A stretch of DNA of 64,000 nt from Desulfobacula sp. (GTDB lineage: Bacteria > Desulfobacterota > Desulfobacteria > Desulfobacterales > Desulfobacteraceae), in contig JAMPXP010000001.1 of assembly GCA_023701135.1 (NCBI GenBank), positions 248,001 to 312,000 of the forward strand, given 5' to 3'. Within the stretch, counting starts at the first letter, position 1. The number at the start of each line of letters is the position of its first letter. A program made the position numbers and the translations under genes. Below are positions 15,915-24,375 of this stretch, in pieces. The notes beneath the pieces are model-generated. The model saw only the letters and a list, made by a program, of their open reading frames with translations. It had not been told where the DNA came from and did not search any database.

Positions 15915-16991
15915 ATGAATCAGAATAGAGGCGGCGAAGCCGCCGATATGGCACCCGCTTGTATAAGTGCCATATCGGAAACGATGGCTCATGAATTCGA
16001 TACCCGCCGAATTTTTCCAGGGTATCAATTGCATGTATATCCGCTTTATACTGAGTTCTTGGCCCTGGATGATTTGGAACCTGTCGCAACTGCCGACCAG
16101 TTAAAATATGATACCTCTTTAAATGTTCATTGGGTTAAACGTAAAAAACGCCAAAACAAAAAAGATGGACTGCTTTTTCAAAAATATACCGATCCCCTGG
16201 CCTATGAACATAGACTTTTTATTGAACCCGAAGGGTCCTCAAGAATCAAACCTAAAAGAGGACAGATAAAAAACGTCTCTAAAAAATCTTCTACCCGGTT
16301 AAAAAAGAGAGCTGCAAGGGCTGGCGATTTATCCTTATGGATTGATTTGACCTTCTCTGATGATGTGCTTGAAAAAAAATCAATCTCCGAACGTGCCCAA
16401 TTTTCCTATTACTGTCTAAAAAGACTGACCAAATATGTCAAAGAAACCTTTGGCCTATATCTGATCTGGAAACGGGAAAATAAAGAACGAAAATCCGGGC
16501 AAAATAAAGGGGAAATCATGCCCCATTTCCATGTCCTGTTCGGCGGCATGACCGAACAGCAAAATTCAAAATGGATAGCTATTTGCATTCAGATTCTTAT
16601 GCAGTGGGTCCAGATCACCGGTACTGATAATGATGATGCCCTGGCCGTAGCCATCAATAAAAAATCATATCGGAAAATAGAAAACCCCAAACATGCAACC
16701 TGCTACATATCCAAATATTTTGCCAAAACAGAACCCCTGGACATACCGGAAAATGAATCAATAGGCCGTTGTTGGGGAACGTCAAACAATTGCCCGGATG
16801 CAAAACCCCGTAGAATCATTTTAACTCAATGGGAGTCTTTTAGGCTTGTCCGGCATTTAATCCGCAAAAAAAAATTGAACTGTAAAAAGGGCCGGTTCCT
16901 TAAATTCCAGCTTCAAAATGGACATGGAACCTTTCTTTTTGAAGAGGATACAGATTTGTTTAGATACCTTGATTTTCTGGTTCCGTTTTGA
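15915..16991 (+). CDS. Rolling-circle replication initiator (HUH Rep)
   Basis: A 358-aa initiator. The HUH metal motif is H204-F-H206 in IMPHFHVLFGG. Catalytic-tyrosine candidates are Y264 and Y268 in CYISKYFAK, with K267 between. LWIDLTFSDD at about 141 gives the first conserved strand. By family it nicks the plus-strand origin and ligates the displaced circle. GAGGAG lies upstream of ATG 15915; ATG 15984 is an alternative that would put the hairpins at 15930-15978 in the leader. A terminator follows. Confidence 0.87.
   Translation: MNQNRGGEAADMAPACISAISETMAHEFDTRRIFPGYQLHVYPLYTEFLALDDLEPVATADQLKYDTSLNVHWVKRKKRQNKKDGLLFQKYTDPLAYEHRLFIEPEGSSRIKPKRGQIKNVSKKSSTRLKKRAARAGDLSLWIDLTFSDDVLEKKSISERAQFSYYCLKRLTKYVKETFGLYLIWKRENKERKSGQNKGEIMPHFHVLFGGMTEQQNSKWIAICIQILMQWVQITGTDNDDALAVAINKKSYRKIENPKHATCYISKYFAKTEPLDIPENESIGRCWGTSNNCPDAKPRRIILTQWESFRLVRHLIRKKKLNCKKGRFLKFQLQNGHGTFLFEEDTDLFRYLDFLVPF
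15930..15978. other. Twin perfect hairpins: candidate replication origin
   Basis: Hairpin 1: GGCGGC-GAA-GCCGCC (15930-15944). Hairpin 2: CCGATATGGCAC / GTGCCATATCGG (15943-15954 and 15967-15978), a perfect 12-bp stem with a 12-nt loop containing CTTGTATAA, similar to known rolling-circle nick sites. Both lie within the first codons of rep, or in its leader if translation starts at 15984. Origins inside the initiator gene are known (phiX174 gene A). Confidence 0.6.
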
Positions 16992-17002
16992 TCACAAATT
17001 TT

Positions 17003-17037
17003 AAAAAAGTTTGTAGGGATCTCTACCAACTTTTTTT
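17003..17037 (+). terminator. Terminator after rep
   Basis: AAAAGTTTGTAG pairs with CTACCAACTTTT (one wobble or mismatch) around a 6-nt loop, with a T tract on the plus side and A tract before it. It may work in both directions. It separates rep from int. Confidence 0.7.
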
Positions 17038-17151
17038 AACTGATTGATTTATTGGTAAAAATAAAAATTAAAAATTAAAACCGGTGATTAATTGACTCCC
17101 CTTCCCTTCCATACTAAGATTTCATTAAATAAAATCATAGGAGATCTTTGT

Positions 17152-18324
17152 ATGAAAGGGAATATTTATACCCGTCAAAAATGCCCTATTTGCAGCAATC
17201 CGCTAATTCATAATGAAAAAAAATCAGGCCTATTCTGTGAAAAACACCCGGAAATACAGGCCAGCAAAGATTTTTATTTAAAATTCGGAAAAGATATCAA
17301 TAAAAGATTTAAAACCTATGATTCAGCCTATCATTACCTGATCGGACTCCGGTATGAAGTTGAACAAAAAAAATTTGATTTAAGAGACCATCTTTATTCA
17401 AACCCATTAAGCTTTTCAAACTTATCAAAAAAATACCTGGAATTTAAACAAAAACAAAATCTTATATCCTTCTATCACATCAAAAGATACATGAACCATG
17501 CATCTGAATTTTTTCAAAATCAAAACGTAAAAGATATTAAAAAAAAAGAAATCCGAAACTTTTTAGATTCTTTAAATGTCTCTGATAAAACAAAGAAGAA
17601 CTATTCAACCCAGCTCCATGATTTTTGGTTCAATTTCCTGTATGAAGAAGAGGAAATCCTAACCCTTGCTCAACTTCCAAAATTTCCTAAAATTGATGTG
17701 GAACTCGGTTTCAGAAAACTTGTCGATATGGAAACCAGGGAAAAAATAGTTGATATGATAAAAAAGCTAACCTATCAGAAAAGTCCTAAAATCTGGCTGG
17801 CCATTGATATCTTATGTACATATAATAATCTACGCCCGGGTGACATAAGACGACTGAAAGAAGGAGATATTGACCTGGACTATGGGGTATTGACTTTTTG
17901 GAGACCGACCAAAACAAAAAAAAATAAAGATCCAAAAGTAATTAGAATCAGAATGCTTGATTTTCACATTGAAGAATTCAGGAGACTGAAATCAGAATAT
18001 CCCGCCGTTGATTCTGTTCTCTTTTTCAGAAGACCGGACAATGAACCTTTTGGAAAAGACTACCTATATAAGAACTGGAAAAAAGCCTGTAATGAAATCG
18101 GAATCGATGACCTTGATCTTTATGGCGGTACCCGGCATTCAAGCATAACTGCCATTGCAAAAGCAGCCGGAAGGGAAACCGCCCGCAAGTATTCCGGGCA
18201 TCATTCAAACAAAGCCTTTGACCGATATTGTCAGATTGGAGATGATGATACTTTTGATACATCAAAACTCATGGCAAAGATCCGGGGTAAGTCTGTAGAA
18301 TTTAAAAAAATCGAAGAAAAATAA
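17152..18324 (+). CDS. Phage tyrosine integrase
   Basis: A 390-aa integrase with an N-terminal zinc-ribbon-like motif (CPIC ... CEKH, about 11-35), a SAM-like core-binding domain (about 100-180) and a catalytic domain with Arg in NLRPGDIRRL, TRHSS in place of the usual HxLRH (first His replaced by Gly), GHHSNKAFDRY and nucleophile Tyr about 359. ATG 17152 follows AGGAGA; an upstream TTG at 17092 lacks such a site. It lies next to attR and so would act on the arm sites at both ends. Confidence 0.93.
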   Translation: MKGNIYTRQKCPICSNPLIHNEKKSGLFCEKHPEIQASKDFYLKFGKDINKRFKTYDSAYHYLIGLRYEVEQKKFDLRDHLYSNPLSFSNLSKKYLEFKQKQNLISFYHIKRYMNHASEFFQNQNVKDIKKKEIRNFLDSLNVSDKTKKNYSTQLHDFWFNFLYEEEEILTLAQLPKFPKIDVELGFRKLVDMETREKIVDMIKKLTYQKSPKIWLAIDILCTYNNLRPGDIRRLKEGDIDLDYGVLTFWRPTKTKKNKDPKVIRIRMLDFHIEEFRRLKSEYPAVDSVLFFRRPDNEPFGKDYLYKNWKKACNEIGIDDLDLYGGTRHSSITAIAKAAGRETARKYSGHHSNKAFDRYCQIGDDDTFDTSKLMAKIRGKSVEFKKIEEK

Positions 18325-18332
18325 GGATCAAA

Positions 18333-18352
18333 AACCGCACCATTTCCGCACC
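18333..18352. repeat. Integrase arm-type site, right (P arm)
   Basis: Same 20-bp unit as 8513-8532 with one mismatch, again two CCGCACC heptamers 11 bp apart, in the same orientation. It lies 50 bp inside the attR core and 8 bp after the int stop. Confidence 0.65.
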
Positions 18353-18365
18353 ACCATTTGACCCC

Positions 18366-18398
18366 ATAAAAAAACTGAAATACATAAGCATTTCAGTT
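18366..18398 (-). terminator. Phage-supplied terminator for the tRNA-Leu operon
   Basis: AACTGAAAT/ATTTCAGTT stem with an 8-nt loop. Read on the minus strand it is followed by TTTTTTTATGG. It sits just beyond the tRNA 3' end on the prophage side of attR, so it stops tRNA transcription before it runs antisense into int. Confidence 0.7.
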
Positions 18399-18402
18399 AG
18401 TT

Positions 18403-18430
18403 ATGTGGTACCGAAGAGAGGACTTGAACC
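18403..18430. other. attR core
   Basis: A 28-bp direct repeat of 8440-8467. It covers the encoded CCA, the 3' acceptor strand and part of the T-arm of tRNA-Leu, so the tRNA is rebuilt on insertion by the phage copy. Confidence 0.93.
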
Positions 18431-18490
18431 TCCACACCTTGCGGTACTAGATCCTAAGTCTAGCGTGTCTACCAATTTCACCACTTCGGC
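18406..18490 (-). tRNA. tRNA-Leu (TAG anticodon)
   Basis: An 85-nt class II tRNA with a long variable arm. The acceptor is GCCGAAG/CTTCGGT, the anticodon loop CTTAGGA in a CTAGA/TCTAG stem, and CCA is encoded. Its 3' end is the phage attachment site and stays intact after integration. Confidence 0.95.
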
Positions 18491-18515
18491 ATTACTCGAT
18501 CAGGCTGGATGGTTG

Positions 18516-18602
18516 TGGTGCCGAAGGGGAGATTCGAACTCCCACAAGCATACGCTCGCCAGTCCCTGAAACTGGTGCGTCTACCAATTCCGCCACTTCG
18601 GC
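18516..18602 (-). tRNA. tRNA-Leu (CAG anticodon)
   Basis: An 87-nt class II tRNA. The acceptor is GCCGAAG/CTTCGGC, the anticodon stem CCAGT/ACTGG with CAG in the loop, and CCA is encoded. It lies 25 bp upstream of tRNA-Leu(TAG) in the same transcript. Confidence 0.95.
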
Positions 18603-18666
18603 ATTAAGCTTTATCCGTCAACCTGCAGACGGGCAATTAAAGATTGCTTAAAAACAACAGTTAGGC

Positions 18667-18695
18667 TATATATACGTCCTTATGAACTTTGTCAA
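18667..18695 (-). promoter_or_regulatory. Sigma70 promoter of the tRNA-Leu pair
   Basis: Consensus TTGACA (18695-18690), a 17-bp spacer and TATATA (18672-18667), 65 bp upstream of the first tRNA-Leu. Confidence 0.75.
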
Positions 18696-18724
18696 GATTA
18701 TTGTTGTAAACATAAAAGGGTACC

Positions 18725-19669
18725 ATGCAGTTAATTGAAAGTTTAGACCAAATTCAAACCCCATTTAAAAATGCAGTTCTTACCATAGGTAATTTTGATG
18801 GTGTTCACAAAGGGCATCAGCGTCTTTTTCAACAGATTATCGATAAAGCAAACCAAATCAACGGAACTTCAGTTACCATGACTTTTGATCCACACCCTTT
18901 AAAGGCGCTTGGAATTTCAGGCCCTCCGCTGATTACAAGAAGGGATCAGAAAATTGAGCTGATTGAAAAATGTGGAATCGATGTTCTCTTGTGCATCCCC
19001 TTCAATATGGAGTTTGCCTCCATTCCTGCCCATAATTTTGTTAAAGATATTCTTGTGAATAAAATTGGTATGAAAGCCATCATAATAGGTGGGGACTATT
19101 ATTTTGGAAAGGACCGGCTGGGCAATGCAGATCTGCTGAAAATTGAAGGCAGGCAACTCGGATTTGAAACCATTGTTTCCAAATGGGAACATGTTGTCGG
19201 TACTCAAAATGAAAGGATCAGCAGCACCCGGATACGGGAAATTGTGATGGAAGGAAAAGTGAATCAGGCCTATAAATACCTTGGCCGTCACTACCAGATC
19301 CGTGGGAAAGTGATAAAAGGCCGTCAACGTGGTGGAAGTCAGCTTGGGTTTCCCACCGCCAATATCAAGCTCCACGATGAGTTATGTCCAAAACTCGGTG
19401 TTTATGCGGTGACCGTGGAAACCGTAAAGGGCAATTACCGCGGCGTGGCAAATATCGGATTCTCCCCGACATTTGATGATCATCAGTTTACCATTGAGGT
19501 CCATATCCTTGATTTCAATGAGGATATATATGATACCAGGATCAGGGTAAATATGATCAAAAGACTGAGGGATGAAAAAAAATTTGCCGGAATCCGGGAG
19601 CTTTCCGACCAGATTAAAAAAGATATTGAAATTGCAAAGGAAGTTTTCGAAAAAAATGGCCATTCGTAA
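18725..19669 (+). CDS. ribF: RibF, riboflavin kinase/FMN adenylyltransferase
   Basis: Bifunctional enzyme making FMN then FAD. The N-terminal nucleotidyltransferase has [13 protein letters not shown] and a later SSTRIRE. The C-terminal flavokinase domain (about 185-305) has [21 protein letters not shown]. The 314-aa length is normal. It is the first gene of ribF-def-fmt-rsmB-rpe, overlapping def by 14 bp. Confidence 0.97.
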   Translation: MQLIESLDQIQTPFKNAVLTIGNFDGVHKGHQRLFQQIIDKANQINGTSVTMTFDPHPLKALGISGPPLITRRDQKIELIEKCGIDVLLCIPFNMEFASIPAHNFVKDILVNKIGMKAIIIGGDYYFGKDRLGNADLLKIEGRQLGFETIVSKWEHVVGTQNERISSTRIREIVMEGKVNQAYKYLGRHYQIRGKVIKGRQRGGSQLGFPTANIKLHDELCPKLGVYAVTVETVKGNYRGVANIGFSPTFDDHQFTIEVHILDFNEDIYDTRIRVNMIKRLRDEKKFAGIRELSDQIKKDIEIAKEVFEKNGHS

Positions 19670-20180
19670 TATTTTAACCTATCCGGAAAAATCCCTGATG
19701 CAGCCATCGGCTAAGGTTGAATCCATAGATGAAGAAATCAGAACCTTGATCGCCGACATGGGAGAAACCATGTTTGATGCCCCTGGCGTAGGGCTCGCTG
19801 CCCCCCAGGTGGGAGTAAACAAACGGGTTATCGTATATGATTTCCATGCCGGAAACCCGGATGATGACGGCCTGGCCCATGAATTCAAAGCATTGATCAA
19901 TCCTGAAATCATTGATGCTTCGGGCAGCATCATCTCGGAAAAAGAAGCCTGTTTAAGTGTGGTTGATTTCAGTGCAGATGTGAAGCGCTATGAAACAGTC
20001 GTGGTGAAAGCCCTTGATATGGAAGGCAAACCCCTTGAATTCAGGGCGGATGGTATCCTTTCCGTTATCATGCAGCACGAAATCGATCATCTGGACGGCA
20101 TCCTGTTCATCAATCGCATCAGCGTCTTAAAACGGACCCTGTACAAGAAAAAACTGGCAAAAGAACTGAAAACCAATTGA
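19656..20180 (+). CDS. def: Def, peptide deformylase
   Basis: Removes the N-formyl group from nascent proteins. Motif 1 is [10 protein letters not shown], motif 2 EACLSVV (metal Cys; the usual EGCLS Gly is Ala here) and motif 3 HEIDHLDG. The ATG at 19656, giving [10 protein letters not shown], is the standard PDF start; a longer in-frame reading from 19572 lies inside ribF. The 174-aa length is typical. The end overlaps fmt by 4 bp. Confidence 0.96.
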   Translation: MAIRNILTYPEKSLMQPSAKVESIDEEIRTLIADMGETMFDAPGVGLAAPQVGVNKRVIVYDFHAGNPDDDGLAHEFKALINPEIIDASGSIISEKEACLSVVDFSADVKRYETVVVKALDMEGKPLEFRADGILSVIMQHEIDHLDGILFINRISVLKRTLYKKKLAKELKTN

Positions 20181-21124
20181 AAAAAGAATCTCGAATCATT
20201 TATATGGGAACACCGGAATTCAGTGTCCCGGCCCTACAACGACTGGCTTTGCAGGATGATTTCCACGTATGCCTTGTTGTGACCCAACCGGACCGTCCCA
20301 AGGGAAGAGGCAAAAAGCTCATGCCTTCACCGGTGAAGCAGGCGGCCCTTGAACTTGGTATTGAAGTCTTTCAGCCGGAAAAAATAAATACCGTTGACAC
20401 TGAGGCAAAACTATCCTCCCTTGAACCGGATTTTTTTGTGGTTGCCGCTTTTGGCCAGATTCTATCCCAAAGCATTTTAGATATTCCGAAGATTTATCCC
20501 ATTAATATCCATGCCTCCCTTTTACCCAGATACAGAGGCCCGTCCCCTATTCAGGCCGCTATTCTCAATATGGATAACTGTACAGGCGTCACCACCATGG
20601 TGATGGAAAAAGAAATGGACAAAGGGGATATCCTGCTTTCCAAAAGCACGCCTGTGTCGGAAAATGATACTACCGAGGAACTTCATCAGCGGTTGGGGGA
20701 AATCGGTGCGGAACTTATTGTAGATACCCTCCGTGCCGTTCTTAAACAAGAATGTTTTCCCAAACCCCAGGATCATGACAAGGCGACTTATGTCAAAATG
20801 CTGAAAAAAAGTGACGGCAGAATCAACTGGAATCTTTCCGCCCGACGGATTCAGGCCCATATCAATGCCATGACGCCTTGGCCCGGTGCCTTTTCATCTC
20901 TTTTCGGCAAGCCTCTAAAAATCTTCAAGGCTGTGGCCGAAGACCTCCCCTGCCCCGTTGAAGCCGGGACGATTTTTCTTTGTGACCGGTACGGCATCCA
21001 TGTTTCAACAGAACAGGGAAGCCTGGTCGTTCAAGAGCTCATGGGGGCTTCGGGAAAGCGCTTAAAGGCTGAGGCGTTTTTATGCGGCCATCCCATTGTC
21101 CCCCCGGTTAAATTTGATGTCTAA
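20177..21124 (+). CDS. fmt: Fmt, methionyl-tRNA formyltransferase
   Basis: Formylates initiator Met-tRNA. Seen: [12 protein letters not shown], the catalytic segment [21 protein letters not shown] and a C-terminal OB-type tRNA-binding domain. 315 aa. The start is a TTG overlapping the def stop (TTGA), since the next in-frame ATG would cut into the first strand. The gene pairs functionally with def. Confidence 0.97.
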   Translation: MKKESRIIYMGTPEFSVPALQRLALQDDFHVCLVVTQPDRPKGRGKKLMPSPVKQAALELGIEVFQPEKINTVDTEAKLSSLEPDFFVVAAFGQILSQSILDIPKIYPINIHASLLPRYRGPSPIQAAILNMDNCTGVTTMVMEKEMDKGDILLSKSTPVSENDTTEELHQRLGEIGAELIVDTLRAVLKQECFPKPQDHDKATYVKMLKKSDGRINWNLSARRIQAHINAMTPWPGAFSSLFGKPLKIFKAVAEDLPCPVEAGTIFLCDRYGIHVSTEQGSLVVQELMGASGKRLKAEAFLCGHPIVPPVKFDV

Positions 21125-21127
21125 ACC

Positions 21128-22480
21128 ATGAAGGACCCCCGTTATCTTGCCCTGAAAGTCCTGGTGGACTGGCATAAAAAAAACCGGACCCTTGATCAGA
21201 GCCTTGAGCTGTATTCAGAAGATATCTCCAACCTTCCCAAAAACGATAGAAGCCTTTGTAACGCCATCCTCTTTGGGGTTTTGCGCCAAAGAGAAAGCAT
21301 GGATTGGACCATTCGTTCATTTACCCATACATCCTTTGAAAAAATAGATGTAACATCCTTATATATTATAAGAATTGCCCTGTTTCAAATCCTGCATATG
21401 GACAAAATCCCTGTCTTTGCAGCCATTCATACGGCGGTTGAGATTTCTAAGGCCTTGTCGGGCAAAAGAACGGCCGGATTCATCAATGCCGTCCTGCGAA
21501 AGGCGGCTGAAAATGATGACGCCCTTTCTTTGCCGGATAAAAAAACAGAACCGGATAAATTTTTATCCGTAAGCTATTCCTTTCCCCTGTGGCTGTCCAA
21601 AAAATGGATTCACGCCTTTGGGTTTGAAAAAGCAGAGAAATTATGCCGACAGATCAATACCATACCCTCCATCACCATCTGCTGCAACAGATTAAAGACA
21701 AACCGGCAATTCCTTTTGGAGCAACTCCAGTTATGCACTAAAAACATCCAAATGACCGATTATGCCGCCCACGGCATTTGTTTTTCAAACCCGGTATTAC
21801 CGGTTCAGGAATTAGAAGCTTTCCAACTTGGCCTGTTCCATGTTCAGGATGAAGCAGCCCAGATCGTTACCGAATATCTTGCTCCTGAACCGGGTGAAAC
21901 CGTTCTGGATTCATGTGCAGGCTTTGGCGGAAAGACCTTTCATATGGCTCAGCTCATGGACAATAAAGGCCTGGTAATCGCAGCGGATCTTGACCCCGAA
22001 AAACTAGAAACCCTTCAAATGGACGCAAAAAGACTTGGCATCCATAATATTCAAACCAAACCCATGGATCTTTTAAAGGCTTCCATCAAAGACTTTGATA
22101 TTTATTTTGACCGGGTCCTTGTTGATGCTCCCTGCACAGGGCTTGGGGTTTTGCAACGCAATCCCGATGCAAAATGGAAACGGACTCCAAAGGATATCGA
22201 ACGGCTCGCAGCCAAACAGAAAAAAATGATCAATGCTGCGGCCAACCTTGTTAAACCAGGCGGAATTCTGGTCTATGCCGTTTGTTCCTGTGAAAAAGAA
22301 GAAAATGAAGCCGTAATTCATTCGTTTTTGGATAAACGGAAGGATTTTTCAATTGATAAAAATTCCCATTCTGATAAATATGCTGTATTGATAACCCATG
22401 AAGGGTTTTTAAAAACCTATCCGGATTCAAAGAACATGGATGGATTTTTTGCAGCCCGGTTAATAAGAAAAATTAAATAA
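21128..22480 (+). CDS. rsmB: RsmB, 16S rRNA m5C967 methyltransferase
   Basis: A 450-aa protein. An N-terminal NusB-like RNA-binding domain (about 1-140) is followed by a Rossmann methyltransferase with [19 protein letters not shown] (SAM site), [18 protein letters not shown] and [14 protein letters not shown], which supply the two conserved Cys. It starts 3 bp after fmt, the usual neighbour. Confidence 0.95.
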   Translation: MKDPRYLALKVLVDWHKKNRTLDQSLELYSEDISNLPKNDRSLCNAILFGVLRQRESMDWTIRSFTHTSFEKIDVTSLYIIRIALFQILHMDKIPVFAAIHTAVEISKALSGKRTAGFINAVLRKAAENDDALSLPDKKTEPDKFLSVSYSFPLWLSKKWIHAFGFEKAEKLCRQINTIPSITICCNRLKTNRQFLLEQLQLCTKNIQMTDYAAHGICFSNPVLPVQELEAFQLGLFHVQDEAAQIVTEYLAPEPGETVLDSCAGFGGKTFHMAQLMDNKGLVIAADLDPEKLETLQMDAKRLGIHNIQTKPMDLLKASIKDFDIYFDRVLVDAPCTGLGVLQRNPDAKWKRTPKDIERLAAKQKKMINAAANLVKPGGILVYAVCSCEKEENEAVIHSFLDKRKDFSIDKNSHSDKYAVLITHEGFLKTYPDSKNMDGFFAARLIRKIK

Positions 22481-22506
22481 CAAACCCATTATACAGGAGA
22501 ATCCCC

Positions 22507-23157
22507 ATGGGAATCATTGCCCCTTCCATATTGTCGGCAGATTTTACCAGGCTTGGCGAGGAATTGAAGGCCATTGAGCGAGCAGGTGCCGACTGGATCC
22601 ATATCGATGTGATGGACGGACATTTTGTTCCCAATATCACCTATGGACCCATTATGGTTGAAGCCTGTAAACGAGCCTCCAACCTGGTGCTGGATGTCCA
22701 CCTCATGATTGAAAAACCCGACCTTATCATCCCGGACTTTGCCAAGGCAGGGGCCGACTATATTTCCGTTCATGCCGAAGCCTGTACCCATCTCCACCGA
22801 AGCCTTCAACTCATCAAAAGTTTTGGCGTCAAATCGGGTGTGGCTTTGAATCCTGCAACCCCCCTGTCATCCATCGAATATGTGATGGATCAACTGGATT
22901 TTATCCTCATCATGAGTGTTAACCCGGGATTTGGCGGACAAAAATTCATAGACTCCAGCATTGATAAAATAAGGCTTTTATCGAATCAATTAAAGGAAAG
23001 AAATCTCAAGACCCTCATTCAGGTGGACGGCGGGATCAATCAAGATACGATTAAAGCGGTTTCTCAAGCAGGGGCCTCTTCTTTTGTGGCCGGATCAGCC
23101 ATTTTCCATACCGATGACTATCAGAAAACCATTTCCCTCCTCCGTGAGAACATGTAA
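22507..23157 (+). CDS. rpe: Rpe, ribulose-phosphate 3-epimerase
   Basis: TIM-barrel epimerase interconverting ribulose-5-P and xylulose-5-P. Seen: [31 protein letters not shown] (catalytic Asp and metal His), [16 protein letters not shown] and VDGGINQDT. The 216-aa length is typical; AGGAG precedes the ATG. Confidence 0.97.
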   Translation: MGIIAPSILSADFTRLGEELKAIERAGADWIHIDVMDGHFVPNITYGPIMVEACKRASNLVLDVHLMIEKPDLIIPDFAKAGADYISVHAEACTHLHRSLQLIKSFGVKSGVALNPATPLSSIEYVMDQLDFILIMSVNPGFGGQKFIDSSIDKIRLLSNQLKERNLKTLIQVDGGINQDTIKAVSQAGASSFVAGSAIFHTDDYQKTISLLRENM

Positions 23158-23166
23158 AAGACCGTC

Positions 23167-24306
23167 TTGAATATTTTTCTGATTTTCATTCTTACCCTGG
23201 TTCATTTTACGGGAGATTTTTATTCTTCATTTTTTATTCCCTTATTGCCTGAGTTTGTCGACAAACTCAGCCTGACCCTTGCCGAGGTCGGATTACTGAC
23301 CGGGGCAACCAGATTGCTGGCCTTTATCGTTCAACCGGCAGTGGGCTTTCTGGCTGACCGATACGAATCAAGAACCTTTGTTTTATCAGGCCTTTTTTTT
23401 ACCCTTTTCTTTATTCCCTTTTCCGGAATGGCACCGAATTTCTGGACCCTTATGATCGCTCTATGCCTTGGTTCCCTTGGATCATCCATGTTTCACCCGG
23501 CTACCACCGGAATGGTGGCCTTATATTCCGGGAACCGGACCGGATTAAGCCTTTCAATTTTTAACACCGGCGGAACCCTTGCCTTTGCCCTGGGTCCGGT
23601 ATTCATCACCTGGTATGTGGCAAAATTCGGCCTGGAAAACATGCCCTATACGATGTTTTTAGGTGCCCTTGTTTTTATCTTCTGCCTGAGATACCTTCCC
23701 CTTCCGGTGAGTGAAAACCTTTCTCATCTTGGATTTCTAGGGTCCCTGAAAGAAATGCTCGGCAAGGTGTATACATCCATTTTCCTGATCTGGTTGGTAA
23801 TGGTGCTTCGAGCCGTTGCCTCTCAAACCTTTATGACCTTTATGCCCATACACCTGGTGAAAAACGGGCATACGCTTGTCTCAGTGGGGTTTATTGTGTC
23901 TTTTTTTACTCTGGCCGGCACCCTGAGCGGTCTTCTGGCAGGCTGGCTGGCAGACAGGACAGAGTTTAAAAAGCTGTTTTTTATCTTTCATGGATTGATG
24001 ACCCCTGCCCTGCTTTTATTTTTATATCTTCCCGGCTCCTTTGTTTATCTGGGTTCATTTCTTGCCGGGTTTATGGCCCTTGCCTCACTTCCGCTGGGGG
24101 TAATCATGGCCCAGAAACTCGCCCCCAAATCCAGGTCCATGGTTTCCAGTCTGATGATGGGGTTTGCCTATGGATTGGGAGGAGCCGTGTCTCCCTTGGT
24201 GGGAAAACTGGCCGATATTTACGGTCTTGAAACGGTTCTTTTCTATTCCGCCTTTGTACCCATGGTCAGTTTAATCTTTATTCTGAAATTTCCAACGAAC
24301 GAATAA
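23167..24306 (+). CDS. MFS efflux transporter, Fsr-like
   Basis: A 379-aa, 12-TM major facilitator with the loop 2-3 motif GFLADRYESR and the second-half GWLADRTEFK. The N-terminus (TGDFYSSFFIPLLPEFVDKL) resembles fosmidomycin-resistance-type carriers. The substrate is unknown. The start is TTG 23167, 9 bp after rpe, because no upstream ATG fits TM1. Confidence 0.85.
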   Translation: MNIFLIFILTLVHFTGDFYSSFFIPLLPEFVDKLSLTLAEVGLLTGATRLLAFIVQPAVGFLADRYESRTFVLSGLFFTLFFIPFSGMAPNFWTLMIALCLGSLGSSMFHPATTGMVALYSGNRTGLSLSIFNTGGTLAFALGPVFITWYVAKFGLENMPYTMFLGALVFIFCLRYLPLPVSENLSHLGFLGSLKEMLGKVYTSIFLIWLVMVLRAVASQTFMTFMPIHLVKNGHTLVSVGFIVSFFTLAGTLSGLLAGWLADRTEFKKLFFIFHGLMTPALLLFLYLPGSFVYLGSFLAGFMALASLPLGVIMAQKLAPKSRSMVSSLMMGFAYGLGGAVSPLVGKLADIYGLETVLFYSAFVPMVSLIFILKFPTNE

Positions 24307-24375
24307 TAACGACTATATAAAAATATAAACGCTATGATATCCAGATCCAATCCGGATCGAGAAGGCGTGTCCCAT

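Larger units (their letters stand above)
8440..18430. mobile_element. Inovirus (filamentous phage) prophage in tRNA-Leu
   Basis: An integrated filamentous phage bounded by 28-bp direct repeats; the circular form would be about 9,963 bp. The left arm has a cargo gene, a repressor and operators. Structural genes run in the Ff-like order V, VII-like, coat paralogue, IX-like, VIII, terminator, III, VI, I, followed by a methyltransferase, a structured intergenic region, an HUH Rep and a tyrosine integrase. All morphogenesis genes look intact, so it may be functional. No secretin is encoded. The cargo and repressor end is markedly more AT-rich than the rest. Confidence 0.92.

Noticed and set aside
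15452..15928. A 158-aa open frame across the phage intergenic region
   Set aside because: It begins inside the preceding gene, has no domain likeness, runs through the GC-rich hairpin and ACCGG repeats, and competes with another frame in the same stretch. Structure explains the region better.
8440..18430. Integration by host XerCD at a dif-like site, as in CTXphi
   Set aside because: The element has its own integrase next to attR, arm-type sites and a tRNA 3' end as core; no dif-like palindrome is at the junction.
24307..24375. Terminator between the convergent MFS and YihY genes
   Set aside because: GATCC/GGATC is a short, partly overlapping palindrome without a T-run on either side.
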